Assembly: GCF_019511645.1 (NCBI RefSeq)
Contig: NZ_JAEUAX010000001.1
Location: 1 to 64,000, forward strand
Source: Microbacterium ureisolvens
Lineage (GTDB): Bacteria; Actinomycetota; Actinomycetes; Actinomycetales; Microbacteriaceae
Length of the DNA: 64,000 nucleotides
Direction of reading: 5' to 3'
Each line of letters begins with the position of its first letter. Within the stretch, counting starts at the first letter, position 1. The translations under genes and the position numbers were made by a program. Positions 26,564-34,277 of the stretch are shown one piece after another. The notes under the pieces were generated by a model that was not told the DNA's origin, made no database searches, and saw nothing but the letters and a program-made list of their open reading frames with translations.

Positions 26564-27919
26564 TCAGTCGGCGAGCCAGCGGCGCAGTGCCGCCTCGGAC
26601 GCACGCTCGGCCTCGGCCGCGGCATCCAGCCCGCCCTCGTCTTCGCGCGCGGGAGCGGCGCCCTGCTCCCGCGCGCCGGGAAGCGTGATGGGCGCGGTGG
26701 AGAGGTCGTCGTCCGGGTGCCGGCCGGGCAGCTGCACCGCCGACGCGTCCAGGTCGACGGGCCGGAACGCAGCGAGGTCGTCGGCAGAGATCTCCTGCGT
26801 GTCGAAGGACTCCGGGCCAGGGGCGACCGGCCCGGACTCGTGCCGGGCGTCGTCCTCGTCGGCGACCCACTGGGCCAGCTCTTCAGGATCGTACGCGTCG
26901 GTCTGCATCGACGTGTCGATCGTCGGTGCGCCGGCGCCGGGCGTGCGCTCGAGCAGCGCGATGGCGTCGTCGACGTCGAGTGCGGCGGCCGAGACGATGT
27001 CGTCGCCGGCCACACCCGCCGCCAGGGACTCCAGCAGCTCGACGGCGTCGCCGACGATGTCGTCGCGGTCGGTGTCGTGCCCGTGCACGAGCCATTTCGC
27101 GAACTCGAGCTCGGCATACAGGCGGGAGCGCTCGCGCGCCCGGGCATCGGGGGCGCGGCCGCTGTCGGCGACATAGGCGGCGTACACGTCTTCGGCGGCG
27201 TCCGGCGCGGACGCCAGCCATTGCAGGTCGGTCGCGGGGTCGCCGATCGACAGTCCGTGCCAGTCGAGCAGTCCGGTCACGGTCGGGACCCCGTCGAGGT
27301 CCTCGAACAGGAACGATGCGGCTCCGGCGCCGCCGAGCACGACGGCCGATTCGAACCGCCACAGCTCGTCCGCGTCCACGGCGCGGTGCCAGCGCTCCGC
27401 CAGGCTCACCGGCAGCCGACGGGTCGCCATAGCACGGTCGATCAGGCGCGTGACGTCGGCGCGCACCTGCTGCGGGGTGCGGGCGGGCAGCCCCTCGGCC
27501 TTGACGATGGAGTGCGGCAGTGCGTGCAGCGCCGCCAGCGCCGCGCCCAGCGAGGTGGCAGCGCCGCGTCCGGGCGGCAGATGTGCGGCGTCGACGCGGT
27601 AGCCGGGGAGGAAGTCGACGACGACCACCCGCGTGTCGCCGAGGCCTCCCTCTCCGAGCAGCTCGGGCGCACGGAAAGGCAGCAGGCCCCGCACACCTGG
27701 GGTGAGCGCCCTCAGCGCGCGCACCTCCGCGGCGAGCTCCGCGGCGGACGACGGGTCGGCGGGGACGCGCACGACCACGCGCCGCCCGTCGTCGAGGTCC
27801 GCGACCGCCGTGTCGTATCGGCCCCCGACTCCCTCCGTCAGGGCGCCGACTCCGACGACGCCGACCCGCGGGAGAGCCGACGTGACCGACGCGGCTAGAG
27901 TGAGGGGTGAGCGTGCCAT
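26564..27919 (-). CDS. APH-fold protein lacking the catalytic loop (predicted pseudokinase)
   Basis: 451 residues. Residues about 1-300 follow the aminoglycoside-phosphotransferase fold. RVVVRVP is the ATP-binding Lys/strand region and TVTGLLDWHGLSIGDPATDL (Asp219) is the metal-binding motif. The expected catalytic loop HGDxxxxN is replaced by LGGAGAAS at residues 195-202, so catalytic Asp and Asn are both missing. The C-terminal 150 residues are acidic and disordered, ending AALRRWLAD. Database names would be phosphotransferase or macrolide 2'-phosphotransferase, but resistance activity is unlikely. It lies opposite in strand between adnB and nudC. Confidence 0.8.
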   Translation of the reverse strand: MARSPLTLAASVTSALPRVGVVGVGALTEGVGGRYDTAVADLDDGRRVVVRVPADPSSAAELAAEVRALRALTPGVRGLLPFRAPELLGEGGLGDTRVVVVDFLPGYRVDAAHLPPGRGAATSLGAALAALHALPHSIVKAEGLPARTPQQVRADVTRLIDRAMATRRLPVSLAERWHRAVDADELWRFESAVVLGGAGAASFLFEDLDGVPTVTGLLDWHGLSIGDPATDLQWLASAPDAAEDVYAAYVADSGRAPDARARERSRLYAELEFAKWLVHGHDTDRDDIVGDAVELLESLAAGVAGDDIVSAAALDVDDAIALLERTPGAGAPTIDTSMQTDAYDPEELAQWVADEDDARHESGPVAPGPESFDTQEISADDLAAFRPVDLDASAVQLPGRHPDDDLSTAPITLPGAREQGAAPAREDEGGLDAAAEAERASEAALRRWLAD

Positions 27920-27925
27920 GTGCCC

Positions 27926-27931
27926 AGGGTA
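27926..27931 (-). promoter_or_regulatory. -10 element of the pseudokinase gene
   Basis: Minus-strand TACCCT is followed by six bases (GGGCAC) and the ATG at 27919. A leaderless transcript is predicted. Confidence 0.5.
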
Positions 27932-27996
27932 GGTCGGCCACGCTCGTCCGTCCCCGCGCCACGCCCGGCCCTGAACGACGAAGCGGAGCATGTTCG

Positions 27997-28911
27997 ATGA
28001 CGGCGCCCGACAGCACGAGTCTGAATCCGCTGGCGCATCCCGGACTCGATCGCGCGGCCGATGAGAGGCTGATTCCCGACCTCCTCGAGTCGGCGAAGAG
28101 CGATGCTGGGTCCCGAGTCCTGGTGGTCGTGGGCGACTCCGCGCCGCTCGCGGCGGCGGACGCGCTGCTGTGGCTCACACCGTCGGACGTTCCCGGCGGA
28201 GCTGAGTGGGCGTTCCTCGGCCGGGGCGATGACGGTGCGGCGCTGCTGGGGGCCGTGTTCGCATCCCAGGACGATGAGCTGTTCGTCGCGCCGGCGGGGT
28301 GGGCGGGCCTGCGCACGGTCGGAGCGCTGCTCTCGGCGCGCGATGCCGGCGCATTCGTGGAGGCGCTGAGCCTCGGACGCTGGCTGATCGACGCCCCGTT
28401 CTGCCCGGCATGCGGCACGCGGACCGTCCTGGGCGATGCCGGCTGGTCGCGACGCTGCCCGAACTGCGGGCGCCAGCACTTCCCGCGCACCGACCCGGCG
28501 GTGATCGTCGCCATCACGAGCGCGGAGGACCCGGACCTGCTCCTCCTCGGCTCGAACGCGCTGTGGGGCGCCGACCGTTTCTCCTGCTTCGCCGGGTTCG
28601 TCGAGGCGGGGGAGTCGCTCGAGGCGGCAGTGCGTCGCGAGGTCGCCGAGGAGTCCGGCGTCGACGTGGGCACCGTGACGTACCGCGGGTCTCAGGCATG
28701 GCCCTATCCGCGCTCGCTGATGGTCGGCTTCCTCGCCGAGTCGCGCGACGATGCGGCGGCGCGCGCCGATGGCGAGGAGATCGCTGCGATCCGCTGGTTC
28801 ACGCGCGACGAGATCGGCAAGGCGCTCGTCGGGGACGGGGATGTCGTGCTGCCCGGGCGGGCGTCCATCGCGCATCGGCTGATCGCCGACTGGCACGCGG
28901 AGCGCGGGTGA
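27997..28911 (+). CDS. nudC: NAD(+) diphosphatase / NAD-cap removing Nudix hydrolase
   Basis: 304 residues. A zinc ribbon (CPACG near residue 136 and CPNCG near 155) precedes a Nudix box GFVEAGESLEAAVRREVAEE. The NudC-specific SQAWPYPRSLM follows it. NudC cleaves NADH to NMNH and AMP and removes NAD caps from RNA. The ATG at 27997 has AAGCGGAGC upstream. An alternative GTG at 27907 would give 334 residues and follows a TAGAGT hexamer by five bases, but its extra 30 residues look unconserved. The stop overlaps the next helicase gene by 4 bp. Confidence 0.9.
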   Translation: MTAPDSTSLNPLAHPGLDRAADERLIPDLLESAKSDAGSRVLVVVGDSAPLAAADALLWLTPSDVPGGAEWAFLGRGDDGAALLGAVFASQDDELFVAPAGWAGLRTVGALLSARDAGAFVEALSLGRWLIDAPFCPACGTRTVLGDAGWSRRCPNCGRQHFPRTDPAVIVAITSAEDPDLLLLGSNALWGADRFSCFAGFVEAGESLEAAVRREVAEESGVDVGTVTYRGSQAWPYPRSLMVGFLAESRDDAAARADGEEIAAIRWFTRDEIGKALVGDGDVVLPGRASIAHRLIADWHAERG

Positions 28912-30683
28912 ACGGCGGCGCCCTGTCCGGGCTCGACGAGCGCCAGCTCGAGGCGGCGACCGCGCTGCGCGGTCCGGTGGCGGTTCTGGCGGGAGCCGGC
29001 ACGGGCAAGACCCGCGTCATCACGCATCGCATCGCGCACGGGGTCGACACCGGCGCATACTCGCCCGGGCGCGTCATGGCGGTCACCTTCACGACGAAGG
29101 CAGCCGGCGAGATGCGGGGGCGCCTGCGCGCGATGGGTGTGGCGGGGGTGTCGGCCCGCACGTTCCACGCGGCCGCCCTCGCACAGCTGAACTTCTTCTG
29201 GCCGTCGCTCGCCGGCGACACCGCCCCGGGAATCATCGACAACAAGGTGCGCATGCTCGCGCACGCCGCCGATGGCATCGGGCTCGCGCCCGACGTCGCC
29301 ACGCTGCGCGACGTCGCGTCCGAGATCGAGTGGCGGAAGGTCTCGATGCTGAGCGTCGACGCGTACGCGGCGGCGCGCCCGAACGGGGTCGGCCGCCTCG
29401 GGGTCGACCGCGTCGTCGCCCTGCAGCACGCATACGAGAAGCTCAAGGACGAGCGCCGTCAGCTCGACTTCGAGGACGTCCTGCTCGCCTGCGCGGGCAT
29501 GCTCGAGGCTGAGCCGCAGGTGGCCAAGGCCGTGCGCGAGCAGTACCGCCACTTCACCGTCGACGAATTCCAGGACGTCTCACCCCTGCAGAACCGGCTG
29601 CTCGAGCTGTGGCTGGGGGACCGCCGCGACCTCTGCGTCGTGGGCGACGCGAGTCAGACCATCTACTCGTTCGCCGGTGCCGATGCCGCATTCCTCCTCG
29701 ACTTCCCGTCGCGGTACGAAGGCGCTCGCGTCGTCCGCCTCGAGACGAACTATCGGTCGGATGCCCCTATCCTGGCCGTCGCGAACGAACTCATGCGAGG
29801 GCGCCCCGGCGCGCTGCATCTCTCCGCCGCCGACCGCGACGGCGACACCGATGCTGCGGCGGTTCCCACGGTGACCGCGTTCGAGGACGACCGGGACGAG
29901 GCCCGCGCGGTGGCGGCGCGGATCACCGCGCAGATCGCGGACGGCACTGATCCGCGCCACATCGCGGTGCTCTACCGCGCGCACGCGCAGTCGGCTGAGC
30001 TCGTCGCGGCGCTCTCCGACGCGGGTATCGCGACGACGGTGCTGGGCGGCCGCCGCTTCTTCGACATGCCGGAGGTGCGGCAGGCGGTGATGGAGCTGCG
30101 CGCGGCCTCGGTCGCCCCCATCGAGAGCGGCTTGGTCGACACCGTGCGCGACATCCTGCGCTCTCGCGGCCTCACCGACGATCCGCCGGAGGCGGGCGGC
30201 GCGCTCCGTGACGCCTGGGAGGCCCGCGCCGCGCTGTTGCGGCTCGCCGAGGAGGCTCCCGCCGGCACGACTCTGCGCGCCTTCGCGGACGAGCTCACCG
30301 CGCGGGCCAAAGCCCACGACGAGCCTGCGATGCGCACCGTGACGCTCGCGACGCTGCACGCGGCGAAGGGCCTGGAGTGGGAGCACGTGCATCTGGTCGG
30401 TGTCGCGGAGGGCCTGCTTCCCATCTCCTATGCGACGACGTTCGAGCAGATCGACGAGGAGCGGCGGCTGGCGTACGTCGGCATCACGCGGGCCGGGCGA
30501 ACGCTGTCACTGTCATGGGCGCGGGGCGTACGGGAGCGGCAGCCGTCACGGTTCCTGCGAGAGATCGGCAACGGCACTCTGGGTGCGGGCGGTGCGAGCG
30601 CACGTGCCGGTGCAGCGAGCCGGCGCGCAGGGTCACCGAGCGGGTCCGGTCGGCCGAAGGGTGCCGCGCGCGCTCCGCGATGA
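28908..30683 (+). CDS. uvrD2: UvrD2-like SF1 DNA helicase without HRDC domain
   Basis: 591 residues. Motifs: LAGAGTGKTRVITHRI, VTFTTKAAGEMRGRL, TVDEFQDVSPLQNRL, VGDASQTIYSFAGA, TLHAAKGLEWEHV and RRLAYVGITRAGRTLSLS. Mycobacterial UvrD2 carries a four-Cys motif and an HRDC domain after motif VI. Here the protein ends about 60 residues after motif VI in a Gly/Ala/Arg/Ser low-complexity tail, with neither feature. The last 200 bases overlap, antisense, the C-terminal coding part of the neighbouring gene. The GTG start overlaps nudC by 4 bp. It unwinds DNA during repair or replication; the exact role is unknown. Confidence 0.85.
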   Translation: MNGGALSGLDERQLEAATALRGPVAVLAGAGTGKTRVITHRIAHGVDTGAYSPGRVMAVTFTTKAAGEMRGRLRAMGVAGVSARTFHAAALAQLNFFWPSLAGDTAPGIIDNKVRMLAHAADGIGLAPDVATLRDVASEIEWRKVSMLSVDAYAAARPNGVGRLGVDRVVALQHAYEKLKDERRQLDFEDVLLACAGMLEAEPQVAKAVREQYRHFTVDEFQDVSPLQNRLLELWLGDRRDLCVVGDASQTIYSFAGADAAFLLDFPSRYEGARVVRLETNYRSDAPILAVANELMRGRPGALHLSAADRDGDTDAAAVPTVTAFEDDRDEARAVAARITAQIADGTDPRHIAVLYRAHAQSAELVAALSDAGIATTVLGGRRFFDMPEVRQAVMELRAASVAPIESGLVDTVRDILRSRGLTDDPPEAGGALRDAWEARAALLRLAEEAPAGTTLRAFADELTARAKAHDEPAMRTVTLATLHAAKGLEWEHVHLVGVAEGLLPISYATTFEQIDEERRLAYVGITRAGRTLSLSWARGVRERQPSRFLREIGNGTLGAGGASARAGAASRRAGSPSGSGRPKGAARAPR

Positions 30684-31350
30684 GCCGGCCCGCGACGAGG
30701 CCCGACTCCCACAGCACGGAGGGCTCGCTCTCGACACCGCGACCCAGCAGCTGCGCCGCCACCACGGGCCATGACGGGTCGCTGTCGCGGCGGTGAGCCG
30801 CGACGCAGGCCAGGCATGCGCTCCGCCCCGGCTCGACGAAGGGGCCGACCTCCGCACCCGAGCCGGTGAGGGCGACCGGCACATGGTCGACGTCCGCGCT
30901 CATGAGCGCGGCGGCCGCGCCGGGCGCCACCACGCGGTGGACGACGAAGACCACGGCCGCGGCATCCGTTCCGACGCTCCCGACGGGATCGAAGCGGTGG
31001 GCGGTGTCGACGGCGAAACCCTCGGAGGAAAGTCCCGCGGCGATCGCGTCGCGATGCCGGTCGGGCACGTCCTGAGCGCAGTGGATCATCACGCGGCGCG
31101 GGGTCGCGGCATCCGTCACGAGCGCCCGGCGGATGCGCGACAGGAACCGCGCCGCCGTCGCGGCGTCGGGAGCGCCCAGCGCCTGCGCGAACGGCACGGC
31201 CGCTTCGTCGGGTATGCCGCGCTCGAGCTCGCGCAGCAGCCGCTGCTGCCACGGCTGGGGATCGTCGAGCACGGCGACCGGCTCCGCGCCGAACTGGATC
31301 GTCGAATCAGTCCGCCACACGGGCGGATACGAGGGGTCGAGTCGCAGCAT
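30484..31350 (-). CDS. Cyclodehydratase/ThiF-like conserved protein (Rv3196-type)
   Basis: 288 residues. It resembles the family labelled bacteriocin biosynthesis cyclodehydratase or TOMM leader-peptide-binding protein. The middle has the Rossmann-like segment AAAVVFVVHRVVAPG. The C-terminal part has GRSACLACVAAHRRDSDPSW and HPECRCRS, two Cys pairs likely to hold zinc. There is no YcaO partner or precursor peptide nearby, so a peptide-modification role is doubtful. The same family sits next to uvrD2 and the DUF2342 gene in mycobacteria. Its last 200 bases overlap uvrD2 on the opposite strand, and the conserved HPECRC motif lies within the overlap, so both frames look real. Confidence 0.75.
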   Translation of the reverse strand: MLRLDPSYPPVWRTDSTIQFGAEPVAVLDDPQPWQQRLLRELERGIPDEAAVPFAQALGAPDAATAARFLSRIRRALVTDAATPRRVMIHCAQDVPDRHRDAIAAGLSSEGFAVDTAHRFDPVGSVGTDAAAVVFVVHRVVAPGAAAALMSADVDHVPVALTGSGAEVGPFVEPGRSACLACVAAHRRDSDPSWPVVAAQLLGRGVESEPSVLWESGLVAGRLIAERARHPSADRTRSVTLRAGSLHRHVRSHRPHPECRCRSLAGTVTAAAPVRPAPMTVTAFARPA

Positions 31351-31466
31351 GCGCCCGATCCTGTCGCACGAGCCGGCGTAGGCGACCGGTATCCACAGGC
31401 CACGACACCGATTCGCGGTGGCGCGTCGGCCTGGGGAGGAGGCGGTGACCCGCTTCGGTTCGACTC

Positions 31467-32912
31467 CTACACGGGCCGATGGTCGTCAGGAGCGCCGCTC
31501 TCGCCCTCATCGCCGGAACCGTCCGACTCGGAAGGAGCGTCGGATGCCTCGCGCGCCGCCGATTCGCCGGGCTCCTCTCCCGCGAGCAGGCGCGCCAGGG
31601 CGTCGTCCATCTCATCGCGCACCGGCTCTTCGCCGCGCGCGCGTGCCTCCAGGCGGGCGACGAGCGCCGCGGGATCGTCGATGTCGGACGCGCCCGGCAT
31701 GAGGTCGGGGTAGTCCCACAGTGCGTCGCGCGCGGCCGGGCCGACCGCATCCGTCACGGCGCGCCACATCGCGGCGGCCTCCCGCATGCGGCGCGGGCGG
31801 ATCTCAAGGCCGACGAGCGAACCGAGCGCGCGCTCGGCAGGGCCGCCGACGGCGCGGCGGCGGCGCACGGCCTCCGAGATGCGGTGCGCCGAGGGGAGCC
31901 GCGACGTGGCGTCCTCGGTGACGACCTCCACCCATCCCTCGATGGCGGCGAGGAGGTTCTCGAGCCGTGCGAGGGCGGCATCCTGCGCCTCGGAGCGGGC
32001 CGGGAGGAGCGCGCCGCTCTCGATCGCACGGCGGAGCTCCTCGGGCTCGGACGGGTCGAAGCGGGTCGCGAGATCTTCGAGCGCGTCGGTATCGACGTGC
32101 ACGCCCCGTGCGAAGTCGGTCACCTGTGAGATGACGTGCAGGCGCAGCCAGCGCGCGTGGCGGAACAGGCGCGCGTGCGCGAGTTCGCGCGTGGCGACGT
32201 AGAGCGCGAGCTGGTCCTCGGGCACCTCGAGGTCGCGGCCGAAGTCGGCGAAGTTCTGCGGGAGGATCGCCGCCTGACCGTCGGGCATCAGCGGGATGCC
32301 GACGTCGCCGCCGCTCACGACCTCCTTGGACAGGTTGCCGACGACCTGACCCAGCTGAGACGCGAAGAGAGAGCCGCCGACCGTGCGCATGAGGCGGCCG
32401 GCGCCCTGCACCAGGCCCTGCATGTCTTCGGGTGCCTGCTCGCTCAGCGCCGTCGTGAGGGCGTCCGCGATGCTCGTCGCGACCGGCGCCGCGAGCTCCT
32501 GCCATACCGGCAGCGTGGCGTCGACCCACGCGCCGCGCGTGAGCGTTGCCGGCGGAGTCGGCAGTTCGGAGATGGTGGTCGCCTCGCTCAGCCACAGCGT
32601 CGCCAAGGCGAACGCCTGGTCGAGGTCCGTGCGCTGGCCCGCGGTCACGCCGAGGCCTTCCTGGTTGGCGATGTGCAGCGCCTGCCGCTTGGCCATGTCC
32701 CACGAGATGCCGCTCTCGTCGGCGCCTTCGAACGCGCCCTGCAGCTGCCGCATGACCGCCTGCATCATCGCGGGGTCGATGTTCATGCCCGACAGGCGCG
32801 AGAGCTGCTCGGGATCGAAGTCTCCTGCCGCACCGCCGAATAGCTGGCGGATGAGCTCCTGGAAGTCGTCCTCGGGGCTCGGGCCGCTCCCGCCCGTGAC
32901 GTCGTCTGCCAC
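31467..32912 (-). CDS. DUF2342 zinc-dependent metalloprotease-like protein
   Basis: 481 residues. The family (coenzyme F420 biosynthesis-associated/zinc-dependent metalloprotease, Rv3195) has a non-standard zinc motif. Here it reads ATRELAHARLFRH, near residue 250. The N-terminus (DDFQELIRQLFGG) and the central GSLFASQLGQVVGNLSKEV are conserved features. The C-terminal 45 residues are acidic and Ser-rich. The fold is minigluzincin-like; no substrate is known. It begins with GTG at 32912, divergent from the PDZ-Lon protease gene, with 146 bases between them. Confidence 0.85.
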   Translation of the reverse strand: MADDVTGGSGPSPEDDFQELIRQLFGGAAGDFDPEQLSRLSGMNIDPAMMQAVMRQLQGAFEGADESGISWDMAKRQALHIANQEGLGVTAGQRTDLDQAFALATLWLSEATTISELPTPPATLTRGAWVDATLPVWQELAAPVATSIADALTTALSEQAPEDMQGLVQGAGRLMRTVGGSLFASQLGQVVGNLSKEVVSGGDVGIPLMPDGQAAILPQNFADFGRDLEVPEDQLALYVATRELAHARLFRHARWLRLHVISQVTDFARGVHVDTDALEDLATRFDPSEPEELRRAIESGALLPARSEAQDAALARLENLLAAIEGWVEVVTEDATSRLPSAHRISEAVRRRRAVGGPAERALGSLVGLEIRPRRMREAAAMWRAVTDAVGPAARDALWDYPDLMPGASDIDDPAALVARLEARARGEEPVRDEMDDALARLLAGEEPGESAAREASDAPSESDGSGDEGESGAPDDHRPV

Positions 32913-33058
32913 TTCAGCCGCCTTTCAGCCGGTCGATGGGGTTGCGTTCTACGCTAGTCGCAGCATCCGTCGCACTCCCCGGCAGGGACCCCTCACGCCT
33001 TACGCCGGTCGCGAACGACCAGGCGCATCAACGACAAGGCACGGAAGAGAGGTCCCGC

Positions 33059-34186
33059 GTGGCCCTGTTCGACGAGAACACGACGATCGAGCCCGCCCCG
33101 CGGCCGCGGATGTCGCGCCGCACGCTGGCTGGTGTGTGGGCGCTCGCCGTCGCGATGGTGGTGCTGCTCGTCATCACGTTCCTGCCGACGTCGTACGTCA
33201 TCCAGCGCCCCGGACCGGTGTACAACACCCTCGGCACGGCTCAGAACGCCGACGGCGACGAGGTGCCCCTGATCTCGGTCGAAGGCGCTGACACGTACCC
33301 GACCGGCGGATCGCTGGACCTCCTCACCGTGCAGGTGCAGGGAAACCGCGAGCACACGCCGTCATGGTTCGAGCTGGCTATGGCGTGGTTCGACCCGAGC
33401 CGTGCCGTCATGCCGATCGACGCGATCTTCCCCGAGGATCAGACCACCGACGAGCGCAACGAGGAGAGCGCCCGGATGATGGTGGACTCGCAGCACGAGG
33501 CGACTGCCGCCGCGCTGACGGAGCTCGGCTACGACGTCGGGGCGACGCTGGCGGTGCACTCCATCATCGACGGTGCCGCCGCCGAGGGCATCCTCGAGCC
33601 GGGCGATCTGATCCTCGCGGCGAACGGCGAGGAACTCACGGACGTCTCTACCCTCCGCTCCGTCATCAACGAGGGGGAGGGCGCGCCCGTCGAGCTGCTC
33701 ATCGAGCGGGACGGCGAGCAGCAGACCGTGGAGGTCACCCCGAAGGAGACCACCGACGACGAGCGCGAGACGAGCTGGATCCTGGGGGTCAACCTCACCA
33801 CGGACTACGACTTCCCGATCGACGTCACGATCCAGCTCAACAACGTCGGCGGTCCGAGCGCCGGCATGATGTTCGCGCTCGGCATCATCGACACGCTCAC
33901 CCCGGGCGAGCTCAACGGCGGTGAGCAGGTCGCCGGCACGGGCACGATCACCGCCGACGGCGAGGTCGGGCCGATCGGCGGCATCCGTCAGAAGATGTGG
34001 GGCGCGGTTGATGCCGGGGCACGGTGGTTCCTCGCCCCCGAGGCGAACTGCGACGAGGTCGTGGGCCACATCCCCGGCGATCTGCGTGTGTTCTCGGTGG
34101 AGGACCTCGACGACGCCCTGGCCGTGCTCGACGCGGTGAGCGAGGGCGGCGATCTCGATTCGCTCCCGACCTGCGCCGTGCGGTGA
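33059..34186 (+). CDS. Membrane-anchored PDZ-Lon (S16) protease, YlbL-like
   Basis: 375 residues. One N-terminal transmembrane helix (about 22-42) is followed by an extracytoplasmic region, a PDZ domain around residues 145-230 (GILEPGDLILAANGEEL) and an S16 Lon-type domain. The catalytic Ser is in GGPSAGMMFALGIID and the catalytic Lys in GGIRQKMWGAVDAGA. The orthologue in mycobacteria is Rv3194c. YlbL-type proteases degrade membrane or secreted proteins; in B. subtilis YlbL clears the cell-division inhibitor YneA. GTG 33059 is preceded by GAAGAGAGG; upstream residues are not conserved-looking. Confidence 0.88.
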   Translation: MALFDENTTIEPAPRPRMSRRTLAGVWALAVAMVVLLVITFLPTSYVIQRPGPVYNTLGTAQNADGDEVPLISVEGADTYPTGGSLDLLTVQVQGNREHTPSWFELAMAWFDPSRAVMPIDAIFPEDQTTDERNEESARMMVDSQHEATAAALTELGYDVGATLAVHSIIDGAAAEGILEPGDLILAANGEELTDVSTLRSVINEGEGAPVELLIERDGEQQTVEVTPKETTDDERETSWILGVNLTTDYDFPIDVTIQLNNVGGPSAGMMFALGIIDTLTPGELNGGEQVAGTGTITADGEVGPIGGIRQKMWGAVDAGARWFLAPEANCDEVVGHIPGDLRVFSVEDLDDALAVLDAVSEGGDLDSLPTCAVR

Positions 34187-34265
34187 CGAGGATCGTGCCC
34201 GAAACGTTGCGAGTTTCTTAGAGTTCGCCCAGGGAGGACAAGGCGGGCGCCGAGAATCGCGCGCC

Positions 34266-34271
34266 TAGGAT
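34266..34271 (+). promoter_or_regulatory. -10 element of the UPF0182 gene
   Basis: TAGGAT is followed by six bases (GGGAAC) and the GTG at 34278. A leaderless transcript is predicted. Confidence 0.5.
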
Positions 34272-34277
34272 GGGAAC

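Noticed and set aside
26564..27919. Macrolide or aminoglycoside resistance kinase
   Set aside because: The catalytic loop is missing, so the usual database label would mislead.
27907..27996. Earlier GTG start for nudC after TAGAGT
   Set aside because: The spacing is five bases, one less than in the other cases, and the added 30 residues look unconserved; kept only as an alternative.
30484..31350. Possible RiPP or bacteriocin cluster
   Set aside because: The cyclodehydratase-like gene stands alone: no YcaO, precursor peptide, peptidase or transporter is near it.
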